This document shows positions 21,985-33,899 of a stretch of 64,000 bases of DNA, in pieces. Origin of the DNA: Arthonia radiata (Eukaryota > Ascomycota > Arthoniomycetes > Arthoniales > Arthoniaceae); the NCBI GenBank assembly GCA_002989075.1, contig PSQN01000012.1:868001-932000 (forward strand), in the 5' to 3' direction. The notes beneath the pieces were generated by a model. That model did no database searches and had not been told where the DNA came from. It saw only the letters and a program-made list of their open reading frames with translations. Each line of letters starts with the position of its first letter. The stretch's first letter is position 1. The translations under genes were made by a program, and so were the position numbers.

Positions 21985-22745
21985 GTTCTTAACGGCCCTA
22001 GAGACATTAAAACCTTGTCGTTACTCTGTAGTAGATCTAGTTCTATAAGCCGTTATACTTAAAGTTAAGAAAGTTTCTAACGCTAATAAAGCGCTTAAGA
22101 TTAATATTGTTCTTGCTAAAGTTTATAGTCGAGAGATGCCTCTGTATTTCTATTGCTCTTACCTAGGTAAGAAGTATATTCTAAAGTCTGGGAAGGCATT
22201 ATATTTTGTATATACTCGCAACAAGAAGTTGTGTAACGTTTGTTCGTCGTTAAAGGATAGTTAGTTTTTCTCCTACGTTTATTTTTTATGTTAATTTAAC
22301 TTATTTTTAGCTTAGAGTATCTATTCTTAGTATCTATAGGTGTTAAATACCCTTTAGAGGCAACGCAAGCGTCTAGCGGAAGAAAAGAAAGTTATTTGTA
22401 CGGCAAAAAGGTAGCGCAAAGCTGTTAAAGTAGCGGTAGTAGATTTAGAGAAGGAGCTCAAAAAGTTACGTATCTAGACGCAAAATAAAATAAATTAGAA
22501 TAATATATTGTTCGAGGAAGAATAGCTAGCGGCTATGTTTAGTAGTAATATTGTAGATATGCTAAGTAGCCTGAGTATAGATTTTTGTAGTAATCTGTTT
22601 CTAGAGTTAGGTAGTAGGCTACTAATATAGTAGGCTAGTTTGTTTGTAGGTAACCTAGGTACCGGCGAGGCGCACTAGGTAGTAGATTAGAATGTTAGTG
22701 CTGCTACAACCGACTAATATTCTAGTTCTAATATCGTTAAATAGT
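21985..22745 (+). pseudogene. Antisense accessory ORF inside the nested gypsy element (Cys-containing, coiled coil)
   Basis: On the + strand, opposite to gag-pol and just inside the 3' LTR, a single frame stays protein-like for about 250 codons. It has an ATG at 22,136 (MPLYFYCSYLGKKY), then KKLCNVCSSLKD, giving a Cys-rich N-terminal part. A strongly charged heptad-like stretch follows (KRLAEEKKVICTAKR, then DLEKELKKLR) that should form a coiled coil, then an acidic/Ser-rich tail (MFSSNIVDMLSSLSID). Interruptions are almost all TAG, as for the other RIP-damaged frames. The frame extends upstream of 22,136 to near 21,985, so the true start is unclear. The composition suggests a DNA- or RNA-binding regulatory protein; I do not recognise the family. 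Confidence 0.55.
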
Positions 22746-22759
22746 GTCTTTATAGTTAG

Positions 22760-25700
22760 TTAGATTTTATTCTAGTTTCCATTAATTTTTATATTTGGAA
22801 TATTCTTTCTATTTTATAAGATACTGTCGTTTGCCTCGATGTTGTTTATAAGCTCGAATCGTTTTAACCTTATACTTGGGTTCTTAATTGTTAAAAAGGA
22901 TCTCTAAGTTGGGTCGTTGTGCCTCTCAGAAGTAGACTAGTTTTAACAGTACTACGTAGAATACAGAATATATTCTTATTGTCTTTAGGAGTTTAAGTTT
23001 AAATGTTATGGGTCCTAATTGCTGTAAGATTTTAAACAGTTTTATTTTAATATAGTCGAGTTTCTTACTTAGTTTAATAGTTTTTATGTTTCTTATAAGT
23101 AAGTAAGCTCCTTTTCCCTCTTTTATGCCTGTGTTTAGGGTAAATTTTAACTTGTTATACTATTTTCTTGTTCGTTCGTTAATAAACTTGCTGTTAGCCT
23201 TTAACTACTAGTGTAGGGTTTTTATATTCGTTGCTATTCGCGTAGCAGTGTCGTTTTCTGTAGTGTTTTGTAGTTATTTACCTTAAAGAGGGTAATAGCC
23301 GTATAAGGCATAGAACAGTATTATCTTGGTTATATCGTTCTTTGTATCGTTGTACGCTACTTGCGCTACTAGTAGTAATTGTACTTAGTCGTTTTGCTAG
23401 TAGTTAATATATGCCTATAGATACTATTCTAGTGTTTAATTTATTCGTTCTATCTGTCCGTCTGTTTATAAATAGAATAATATAAATATTCTTTGTTTTG
23501 TTTCTAGTTGCTGCATTAAGGATATTTAAAATCGTAAGACAAATTTTTGGTCTCTGTCTAAGACAATTTTTTATAGTTAACTATAGTTTGCTAAGATAAT
23601 CTAAAGAAATATATATACTAATTTTTCTAAATTACTAGCTTTCTTGTAAGATACGAAGTATATATACTTTGTTAGTTTGTTGCATATAACTAGAATAGCA
23701 TCGTAAGCTACCCCTATAAGTAGATTCTTAGAGGTTAGTAACTTAGTAATAAAGTCTAGTAAGACTGTATACTATAGTCTCTCGGGTATTTCTAGTGGTT
23801 GTAGTTTACTATATAGTAAATGCCTTGGGTGCTTAGTTCTTACGTATACGTCGTATTTCTAGATATAATTCTTAACGTAGTGTCTAATTCTCGGGATATA
23901 ATAAGTTCGTATAATCTTTTTAATAGTATTGTTAATGCCTTTGTACCCTTTTATTGGGTTATTATAGAAGTTACTAATAATATATTGGATTAGATTCCTT
24001 AGAACGTAGATTTTGCCTTAGAATTCGTAGTAGTCTCTATTGTTCTTAGTTAATCCTAAGTATCGTCTCTTGTTTTCCTAGTAGGTCTCAGGGTCGTTTA
24101 GAATATCTAGAATTTAGCTGTCTGGTTCGATAACAAACTCGATTGTTATAGCTAATTAATTGTATCTAATCTTATTATTGTGTTCTTAGAATATTGCGTG
24201 TTCGACGTATTCCTTGTTATTAAGGTAATTTAGACGTCGGCTTAGAGCGTCGGCTCTATCGTTCTTAGAACCCTTTTTGTAGGTAATAATAAAGTCGTAT
24301 AGAGCTATAGTCTCTAACTATTTAACTTATCTGCGGTTAAGTTTCTTTGTTGTCGTAAAGTAAGTTAGATTCTTATAGTTTATATATACTATAATTGTAT
24401 AGTTCGCTTCTTCCAGGTAAGCTCGCTATATCTCGAATACTGCTATAATAGCTAAGAGCTCTTTATTGTAAATGTTATAGTTCTGTTCTGTAAGTAATAT
24501 TTTTCTTAAGTAGAAAGCTACTGGTCTAAGCTTTCCTTCCTTATTATTTTAACTTGTACACGCCCCAATTATATAGTTTAACGCGTCTGTTTCTATAATA
24601 ATCAGTAGGTTAGAGTCAAATATTGCTAGTACGAACTCAATCTTAAAAGCTTCTTTAAGCTCTTTAAATACTAATTGTTCTTTTTACGTCTAGAAGAATT
24701 CTATCGATTGTTTTGTTTATTGAGACAGCGGTGCTATAATTCGGTTAAAGTTAAATATCTATCGCCTGTAATAATTAATAAAACTAAGAAACTGTTGTAA
24801 TTATTTTATATTTTTTAGTGTAGGCTAAGTTAAAACAGATTAGATATTCGAATCTTCTATTTAAAGACCGTGCTCAGTAATTATAAATCTAAGAAATTCG
24901 ACAGATTGTTAGTAAAACTAGGTTTTCTCGATATTAATCTATAAATTGGCACGCGTTAATCTTTCTAATACCTTTTTAATATGTTTCTTATATTCTTCTA
25001 GTATACGGCTGTATACTAGAATATCGTTTAAATAAGTAGTTATAAATATATCTAAGTAATTACTAAGTATATTGTTAATTAGCTCTTAAAATAATGCTAG
25101 TACGTTTATTAGCTCAAAAGGTATAACGCAATACTCAAAAAGTCTGTGTCTGGTACGGAAGGCTGTTTTCTATTCTTTGCCTTTCTTTATATAGATTAGA
25201 TTGTATACTCCTTGTAGGTTAAACTTAGTAAACTATTGCATATTATATAATCGATCTGTTATTTTGTTAATGTATAGTAAAGGGTATCGGTTTTTAATAG
25301 TTATCCTATTTAGCTGTCTATAATCTACGTAAAGTCGTAGTTTACTATTCTTCTTAGGTATAAAGAGTATTGGGTATTCGGCTAGTAATGTTAATTTCTA
25401 GATAAATCCTTTCTTAAGGTTCTCGTTAAGATAGTCGCAAAGCGCTTAATTTTCTACTTCTAATAGGGAGTATATTAAACTAAATATTAGCGTCTTACCT
25501 TCTTATAAAGGTATTGTATAATCCCACGGTTTGTGTTCTAGAAGAGCTGAGTCCGGCTCAGCCTCCTTAAATAGATATTAGAATTAATTGTATTTCTCTA
25601 GTATCTTAGTAATTAACTAAGTACTTATTGTTGTATAGAATCGTTAACGTACAGTTGTCTTTTATTTATACCTTCGTATAGTTAGCTACAGACGAGATAC

Positions 25701-26870
25701 TGCATTAAACTTCTCTTGTAGAATATCTAAATGTCGGAGTATAGTAGTACTAACCCGTATAAGTTCTTTATCGCGCTCCTTATCCTTACTACTAAAAATA
25801 GCTTGTAGGGTATTCGTTCTATAGAACGACTTCTGTCTAAAGTGCTTATACCTAGTAAAGAGAAGCTTCTTAGTTCTCTAATCTACTTCTAGATTATATT
25901 GTTGCAACTAGGGTATATCTAGTACGGCATAGTGCTGGTTAATATCTATTAGCAAAGTCTTGTAGTCGACTCTTCCCTCTGCCCCTTGAAATCTAGATAG
26001 TACGTAGAGTAATTTCTTTTTTTATGTTTGTATCTAGCACTCCTCGACGCAGCGTATTGAGATAAAGTTGCCTGTTGCGCCTAAATTAATTATAATTTTA
26101 ATGTTTCTGTAGTTTATTGTTGCTCGAGTGTGTAGATATGTTCCGTAAGAAGCCGAGCTCGCATAGAGCTAGACTTTTAGAGAATTTAACCGTTAAACGG
26201 GCCGGTATTACTGCCCTTAAAGCAGTTGGCTTAGTCTTTTTCCTGTTAATCATATACGTTCTAGAGTATTTTAGGTACTGGAACCTATTGTCGGTTAATT
26301 TGCTATAAGAATTTCTATGTAAGGTGTTCTAGTACTACTTTTATTATAACGTCTAGTTTATTGTTTACGATTTCTGCTTTAATTATACAACTATTACTAG
26401 TTAAAACCCGTCGTGTCTATAGATTATATATTGTTAGTTAAAGATATTAGTACTAACTATATAATTCTAGATCTCTAATAAGGTAGTTTACTAGTCGTTA
26501 TAAGCGTAAGTAAATATATCCCGGAATATTGTTAATATCTCTATTAGCGCTTAACTTTTTATTGTAGAAGGCTAACTAACAAAGTCTCTATATTATTCCT
26601 TCCCAACGAATTAGAGTTTATTTCTTCTAGTAAGTATTGTCTTCGAGCGAGAATTCCGTACTATTAGAATCTATATTTTTGTCTTTAAGTCGTTGTCTTG
26701 CCTATAACGCGTCGTAGCTGCTATCTTACTTAGCGTCTACGGTATGTTCTTCCTTAAATTCCCCTTAGGTTTCTAGGTAAGGTAACTTAGGTTGTCCTCG
26801 AATAAGGCCTAGTTCTTGTGTCGAACCTTGTTTCGAAGATATTGGTTTCTTTAGCTATTATTCTAATTCT
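22760..26870 (-). pseudogene. Nested gypsy pol relic
   Basis: On the - strand, around 25,050-25,010, the frame reads TTYLNDILVYSR, the gypsy RT site YLDDILIYS with Asp changed to Asn. Around 24,530-24,250 it reads [30 protein letters not shown] and NDRADALSRR, the gypsy RNase H signature. Sequence further left, toward 22,760, should hold integrase but is too degraded for me to mark catalytic residues. One incidental open stretch on the opposite strand (26,117-26,308) is not a gene. Confidence 0.82.
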
Positions 26871-26899
26871 TGTTTATCGGATTTATAAATCGTACAATT

Positions 26900-28066
26900 G
26901 TTATCGTAGCACGCGGTTTAAAATAGTGTTTTGTGTGGTATAACGGTACTCTGTACCTAATACCTCGGAATAGTGCGGTTAATATTGTTCTAGTCCTACG
27001 ATTTCTATTGTTTCTATTTTATTTATCGTTCTTTTATTTTCTTCTATAACTTATTATCTGTATCCTAGTTTGCGTACAACTTAAACAAGTTTAGCTCGTT
27101 GTACTTCTTGTAGAGAGTAACCTGGTAGGTGTCCTCCTATATCTAAGTAGTTATATTAAACTATTGTCGTAGAAAATAAGGTTTCTAAGATTAAATATTG
27201 TTTCTGTTTCTACTAGTACTGTTAAACTGTTGTTTCTTAAAACAGTATTCTTTAACTTAATGCCCTAGTTTTCTGCAATATAAGTATAGCTTATTCTTTA
27301 TTCTGTGTTCTCTTTCCTGGTTGTTTAGTTTTCCTCGAGGCTTTATAAAATCTAACTCTATTGGATCGCCTCAGTCTTATTGTAAGTTTGCTCGATTCTT
27401 TATTTTATAGAACCTATTAATAGGGTTTCCCTTCTTTTTTATTTGTCTTTTAAAGTTGCTGTCGTTAATTTCCTTTGCTCGTTGTATAAAGCTATCGAGG
27501 TTATTAAATTTTTCTCTATAAATATAGATTATTTCCTTAATATAATCTTTAAGTCCTTCGTAAAAGGTTTTAATAAGGGGTTTCTTGTTCTATCCTGTTT
27601 AATTAGCATACTGTATAAATTCGGCGGCATACCTGCTTGCTAGTTCTATTTATTTTAGGTTCTAGAGTTTTCTAGTAGCGACGCGTCTAGCGTTAGTCTA
27701 ACTAAAGATCTCTCGGAGCTTTTTTTAGAAGAAGGTAAAGCTAGTAAAGAACTTATCGGTGTCCTCGCGTCTACTCTTTATTAGGGTAAATAAGAAGTCG
27801 TCGAAGTAATACTCGACCTACTTGTAGGTATCTCCGTTTATACAAGAGATAGCAAATAAAACTATAGTAATGTTGTTTAGGAACTAGTCTTTATAAGTTT
27901 TAAAGTATATAGCTAGGCGTATTAAGAATAAAGTAACTTTAGAACGTTTATTTAAGAAGCTTTTTTCTATCTTAGTGTTAACATTTAATATCTTACTTAT
28001 ACTAGCTATCCTATTGGCTAACCTATTCGTAGCGTTGCGGCTATTGGGTGTCGAAGTAGTAAACAT
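26900..28066 (-). pseudogene. Nested gypsy gag relic
   Basis: Starts with an ATG at 28,066 (MFTTSTPNSRNATNR), 43 bp inside the 5' LTR, and stays open to 27,884, followed by gag-like sequence interrupted by TAG. A zinc-knuckle remnant LYLYCRKLGH...KE(Y)C at about 27,300-27,240 fits CX2CX4HX4C with some Cys lost to mutation. Confidence 0.7.
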
Positions 28067-28108
28067 AACTAATCTACTTTCTCTACTTTTGTAGCGAGTC
28101 TATTAAAG

Positions 28109-28558
28109 TATAACGCCGATCGCTAAGAGAACCGAACTAAGGCTCACTTACCTTGTATACTTGTCGACCTTAGTAGTAAGTGTCTTGTGTACTAGAGACT
28201 AAAAGGTAAGAGAGGCGAGACAGATTACTAAAGGTAAGAGGGGCTTAACTAGAGTAGATAGAAGGTAAAGTATGTTACTTAAATATAGTTAAAGAACTTA
28301 TATTTAGATATTAAGTTAATAGACTAAAGTCTATTCTAAGGTTAGTTATTAGTCTAACTGTATACTTTAAGGTATATAAATATGTTCCTCTATATTTAAC
28401 AGTCTTAATAATCTCTTTATTGCGTAGTCGGAATTCTATTGCGATATAGCGATGTCGCCGACGTTGCTATATTGAAGTCGTCGGGTATACTATATAATGC
28501 TTTAATGAGGCTAGCTGCGCTTAGCCTTGTACTAGCCTAATGTAGTAAGATTGTAACA
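28109..28558 (-). repeat. Nested gypsy 5' LTR (450 bp)
   Basis: Direct repeat of 21,510-21,959. Both begin TATAACGCC and end GTAACA on the + strand, consistent with ancestral TG...CA ends. Confidence 0.93.
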
Positions 28559-28563
28559 TTTAC

Positions 28564-30490
28564 TAATAATTATTCGGTTAAAGCGTTCGGCTCGTTTATT
28601 TTGCTAAAGGGTATATAGTATAGATATCGTTAAAATAGCTTCTTTTTGTTCTAAAAGCTATTTTATCCGGCCTTCTCGGTATTCTTTTGCGTTATTTAAG
28701 TATAATCTTTTAAAAGAATGCTTAAACTACGTTTCTTTCTAAGTAATATAGATAAATAGTACGTTAAAAATCTAGTCTTTAGACTATAGTACCTCAGTAG
28801 TTGTATACCGGGTTTTATTATCTATAAAGCTAGTAAATAATTAATCTTTAGAAGGGGTTTACGATACAATTAGCTTACAAATATTTAAGTAGACTTTTTC
28901 TAAATAATTAGCTAATTTGTCTAGAGGTTCTTAGCTAAATTTAGCTATTATCTTTACTTTAAAGCAAATTTAGCAATTATCTCTTAATTTGTCTGAATAA
29001 TTTGTTTCTAGAGTAACCTTTTTAAGCTATTTTAAGGCGTTTTTGCCTATATATTCTATTTGTTAGTGTTAAAGGTCAGTTTTTAAAAAAATAGTATAGA
29101 GAGATCGAACTATATTAATAGTCTAAGCTTTTATTACTATTAGGCCGTTAACATACCGCTCCTTAGTAGTTAGTTGTCCGGCCTAATTAACTTTTAACTT
29201 ATTTTAGCTAAAAGTTACCTTATCTTCCCTCCTTCTAAGCTTATTGAAGCTTAGAAGATTAATTCTAAATTCCCTAACAAACAAAACTTTGTTTAAAACA
29301 ATTATTTTGTTCTTAAAGAACAGTTTTGCTTTATCTGTCTAAAAGGCTCGGATTAACTTTCTTTCTCCTTAACGAATAATTTAGTTAGTTGGCCGGATAT
29401 CTGTTAAAAGATTAATATTCGAGTAAACATAGCTTATTAAGCTTATATCGAGAAATTAGAAATTAGTAGAGTAATTAACTCCGTCTAGTAATACTATAAA
29501 GCATTGTTCTTTTTATAGGTTAGAACTATATACAGAAAATATTAAAAAATCAGTGTTTTTGGAGCTTTTGTTGGAATTTAGCCGGAGATTTGGGTATTTT
29601 TTCCCAACAAGTTGCCAGTTTATGCCCCTTTTTGTTACAAAAGAGGCATTTTTTTTAGTTTTTACTTAAAGATTTTAATTTTTCTTCGGTCCTTTGCGTC
29701 GATTTATTGTCTATTGCAGTAAAAACTTTTTTTACTGGGGTACTACCGCGGATTCGGCGAAACTCGTCTATAAGTTAACTAAATAAGTCTTATAGACTTA
29801 TATCGCTAGTTGTTTGCCGGTAGCTTTAACTAATAATAGCCACCGCATACTTATATTTAGAGGTTAGATTGTAAAGAACGTAGGCAGCTACTACCTTGTT
29901 GGGTAGTGCTAGTTCTCGGGTTACTAAATTGCCCGTTAATTGTCTAATTTTAGCAAGATAAAGCTTAAAGTTTTTTACTTTACTAAGTATAGTACTAAAG
30001 AGCTACCTATAAATTAGAAACTTGAAACTAAAACTTTTCGATTCGTATAACCTTTTTAGGCTATCTTAAAGCTCTAGAGAGTTATAAATCCCCTTTATTT
30101 AAATAAGAGGACCGTTCTTTAGAGTTAGTTAAATAAGGGCTACTGCCCTTGTCGACCGTTTTTGACGGCTAGCTTTAGTAATATCTCTAGCTAAATAGCC
30201 GAAAAAGGGGATTATAATATTACTGTAGCTCTTTTTAGTTAAAAGAGCCTCTATTCGAATCGACTAAATGTCTTAATTAGTTGAGCTCTTAAGTTTAGAG
30301 ATCTTATAAGAGGAGTTTATAGTCGAATATATAATTAAAGATTACTAAAAAAAGGGAAATTCTGTTCTAATAGTTAAATTGAGCTCAAAATTTAGAGTCG
30401 ATTGGTAATAGAATCGTTTAGAGGTGTCGATAGGTGTCGTAGAGGAAAAATTTTCTAAGAAGGAAATTTAAAAAGAATTGGTGCTAACTT
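28564..30490 (-). pseudogene. Copia gag/protease/integrase portion (right half, degraded)
   Basis: This stretch resumes the copia element to the right of the nested insertion and runs to the inner edge of its 5' LTR. By element order it should hold gag, protease and integrase on the - strand. The sequence is too stop-ridden for me to mark catalytic residues. Confidence 0.6.
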
Positions 30491-30502
30491 GGGCTTATAA
30501 CC

Positions 30503-31013
30503 TGTTTAAAAAGGTATAGGGAAGAAGAAGGATACTACTATAAAGAGTAGAAAGACGAGACTAGCTTAAGACTAGTACAATACTTAGACTTAGTACAGGT
30601 ACAATACTTAGTAATAAGGAGAAGCTATTGTTATATTGTCTGTCTTGTTAGCTAAAATTCTCTAGAGAGATTCTAGCTTATATATCTAAGTTTAGCGGCT
30701 TGTATAAAACCTACTAGATATCTATTCTTTTTTTTAATAGAGGCCAGATAACCTGTAACTTATTGTATAAGACAGAAATTTTGTTTATTTAAAACTATTA
30801 GTCTTTAAGTTTATTTTGTGTTGTCTTAGACTACCGGCCAGCTGTCTAGAACGAGTCGTATAATACTTCTTTTTGTCCTAAGCTCGGGCTACTAGACCCG
30901 ATCCTTTAGATAAAAGGCTTGTTCTATTCTAGGCCGAGACAGCTAGTAAGACCTGTTCGATACTCCGGGCCCCTAGGGTTCCGGCTAACCAGCTAGTTGG
31001 TTAATTTCTAATA
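30503..31013 (-). repeat. Copia 5' LTR
   Basis: 511 bp, with TG retained at 30,503. It matches 18,555-19,066 along its whole length; immediately outside lies the target duplicate ATTAC (31,014-31,018). Confidence 0.92.
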
Positions 31014-31018
31014 ATTAC

Positions 31019-31195
31019 TATACTAGGCTAGTATAGTTAGGCTTAGGTTAAAAATCTAATATCTAAGAATATAGAGATATATTTAGGTCTAAATTCTATT
31101 ATCTAATCTATATATAGGTTTAATTTTTATTACCTAAGTAATTTAGATCAAGCTTAGGTCCAAAAATTTCTACCTAATATAACCTATAAGGAACT
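31019..31195. other. AT-rich host/relic spacer
   Basis: Degraded DNA between the copia element and the MITE copy, including a loosely repeated TTAGGT(C/T)(C/T)AAA word. No element can be assigned. Confidence 0.3.
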
Positions 31196-31614
31196 ATTTT
31201 AGTAGAAGCTTAGTAATAGAAGTAGAAGTAGAATAGAAGTTATATTTTTTAGCAGAGAATTAATTATATTAGAACTCTAGAGCTGAAAATTCTATTAAAA
31301 ATTAATTAATTAGAATTTTTAGACCTAAATATATATTTAGCGGCGCTTAGAGGCTAAAAATCTTAAAAAAAATTAAAAAATTAGATAATTAAAATCATCC
31401 TTTTTTTAATCTTCTATTCTATCTATATAGAATACTAAGAAAGAACAGAAGTTAAAAATATAGGCTTCTATCTTACTTCTACTTTTAATAGAAGTTATAA
31501 TAGCTCCTACTATAGAATAGAAGTTCTATTAATTAGTTTTATTTTACTCTAACTTCTATTCTACTTCTACTTCTAATAGAATTACTATCTTCTATAGAGA
31601 ACTTTAACTACTAT
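31196..31614 (-). mobile_element. MITE copy 2, left end truncated
   Basis: Reverse-complement match to the 607-bp MITE at 46,927-47,533, including the AGTAGAAGCTTAG block, the TTAATTAATTAG core and the terminal TCTATAGAGAACT. The outer ~190 bp at its left end are missing. Confidence 0.65.
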
Positions 31615-31802
31615 TAGTCTATATCTAGAACTTAATACTTTATAGGTTTTAGTATATTAATACTAGATATATAATAAGTATAATTAATAGAAAGTTCTTA
31701 ATTACTAATATATTAAATATTTAGGTTCTTATATTACTATACTAAATTAAAGTATAAGAAATCTAAGGCTATTATATAAATACTAAGTATATATTACTTA
31801 AC

Positions 31803-32800
31803 TAGCTTAGAGGCCCTTTAAGAAGTTTAGAAATAGTTAGAGTATAAGTTTAATATAGTTTTAAGAGAGTTATAAGTATTTAAATAGTATAATTCTAGAT
31901 TAAACATAGTACTAAAACTATACTAAGAGTAGACTAGTCTTTAGAAGAATATCTATATTAAGAAGAATAAAACTTTTTATCTATACTATATATTTAGCTA
32001 ATATATATGTTTAAATAATAAGACTAGAAATAATACTAGTAATATAATCTATATTTAACTCTATCTATAATATAGATCTAAAGATAATAATTTTTTATTT
32101 CTAAATATCTAAATAAATAAGAATTTAAGATACTATTTTAGTTTTAATTTTAGTAGTAGTTATAAGATTTAGTTTTATATAATATAGGTAGTATAATACT
32201 TATAGAAAACTATATATAAAATTATTTTAAAAAGTTACGCTAAGATTATAAAATCTTAGCTAAAAGAAAAAGTAGCTATCTAGTAATCTAAAGCTATTTT
32301 ACTAGATAGTAACGCTAGAATAAAAATTCTTAATTTTCTAGAATCTAGGCTAAAATTTACTATAGAAAGATATTCTATTACCTAATATAGTAACTAGCTA
32401 GCTAAGCTAGACTTAAAATGAAAAATAAAGTTATAAATTTTAGACCTTATAATTACTATTTATATTAAAACTAGATTAAAATATAAATCTACAAGTAGAG
32501 TTAGATTAGTCTTAGGTTGTTTATTTAATATAAAGCTATAATATAGATATAATATAGTAGTAAAACTAGATTAGACTTTATTTTTACTATAATAGTAGTA
32601 ATAAGAAATATTTAAATAAGATTATTAGTATAAGTAAGTATTTTAGTAGCGGTAGTAGTTATAGGATCTAAATTAATAATAATATCTAAAGTTAGTAAAA
32701 TCTAGTTTTAAAGCTATTCTAGACCTCTTATATAATACTTTAATTAGTTTGATAATAATATTATAGTAGTATCTTAACCTCTAGAATAGGCTATAAGTTA
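31803..32800 (+). repeat. Gypsy chromovirus 5' LTR (copy B)
   Basis: About 998 bp, similar throughout to copies at 12,680, 38,363, 39,853 and 56,054. Shared blocks include TAGAGGCCCT at the start, a TAGTAACTAGCTAGCTAAG block near the middle and GAATAGGCTATAAG at the end. Confidence 0.7.
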
Positions 32801-33899
32801 GTATATTAATAGAGTATATTCCAATAATAAGATACTACTTATACCCTATTTAAAATTTCTAGTATAAAGTCTATCTTATTAATAAACTAGTAGTAAATCT
32901 ACTTATTAGAATTAATATTCTTACTCTAAAAAGGTTTAATATACTATTCAATACTAAACGTTATATTATAGAATTTTATAATTTACCTTAGTTTCTATTA
33001 ATACAAAAGAATATAACTAAAACAAGGTAAGATATATAGTTCTTATATAGTAGATTACTATAATACTAGCTAGGTATATAAGTATAGTTCTAGCGTAATT
33101 TATTAATATACTATTTAACTAGAAATTTATCTTTAAGTCTAGTAATAACTATAACCTTAGTCCTACTAGTAGCTTTCTAATAAGTATTATTAATACTAGC
33201 TTTTACTATACTCTGGTTCTAAATAACTCTAGAAGATCTATAGTAGTACTAGTAGGAGCTAGAATTAGTACTATAATTGAATTTAAAGAGAAAGGTATAT
33301 TTCTAATCTTACTAGATTAGTTTAACTAAGCTATTAAGCTATATAACTCTAGTAGATACTAGAATATTTACTATAAGATATTAAAGTCTAAAGCTAGCTA
33401 ATATAATCAGGAGAAGGTTAAAAAGTATCTAGATAGTATATATACATATAGTACTACTAATAAGTATAAGTAGCTAAGATATATCTTAATACTCTATTTA
33501 GAGCTATAGATAGATTATAGTAGTACTATTAGTATTTCTAAGTAAGTCTAGATATAGATTAGTATTAAGCTAAATAAGTAAACTAAGAAGCAGAGAGTCT
33601 ATCTACTAAGTACTTCTACTTATAAGATTATTAATGATACTTTTAATATACTTTATAACTAAGATGAGATATTATAGCTATATTAAACTACTAAATATAG
33701 GTTTCTATTCTTTATAGTCTAGCGTATAGTATTAAGACTAGCTAGATAGTAAGCTAGAATATAGAGTATAAGTAGTTATTAATATTAGAGAGCTTAATTA
33801 TATTATAGAGCCTAAAATATATCTATTACTAATATATAAAAATATAATATTAAAGCTAAAGAATAAGAGCTATATTAGTACTACTAATACTATAATCTA

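Larger units (their letters stand above)
21510..28558 (-). mobile_element. Ty3/gypsy LTR retrotransposon nested in the copia element (7,049 bp)
   Basis: Direct LTRs of exactly 450 bp each (21,510-21,959 and 28,109-28,558) are flanked by the 5-bp duplication TTTAC (21,505-21,509 and 28,559-28,563). Coding relics run on the - strand: gag near the right LTR, then RT, RNase H and further pol sequence leftward. The - strand LTR begins TGTTACGATC. A purine-rich stretch AAAGAGAGGA lies just inside the 3' LTR at the expected polypurine-tract position. A further copy of this LTR starts at 63,968. Confidence 0.94.
18555..31013 (-). mobile_element. Ty1/copia LTR retrotransposon, split by a nested gypsy element
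   Basis: Two direct LTRs (18,555-19,066 and 30,503-31,013) bound the element, and the flanking 5-bp repeat ATTAC (18,550-18,554 and 31,014-31,018) proves they are one insertion. Removing the 7,049-bp nested gypsy and its 5-bp target duplication leaves about 5.4 kb, the normal copia length. Coding relics read on the - strand, so 30,503-31,013 is the 5' LTR. A solo LTR of the same family, with less damage, is at 53,648-54,154. Confidence 0.92.

Noticed and set aside
26117-26308. 63-aa + strand open frame
   Set aside because: It lies antisense within the gypsy pol relic and is a chance opening in hydrophobic-biased AT-rich DNA.
27443-27643. 66-aa + strand open frame with hydrophobic stretches
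   Set aside because: It is antisense to the gypsy gag relic; AT-rich DNA readily yields Phe/Ile/Leu-rich spurious frames.
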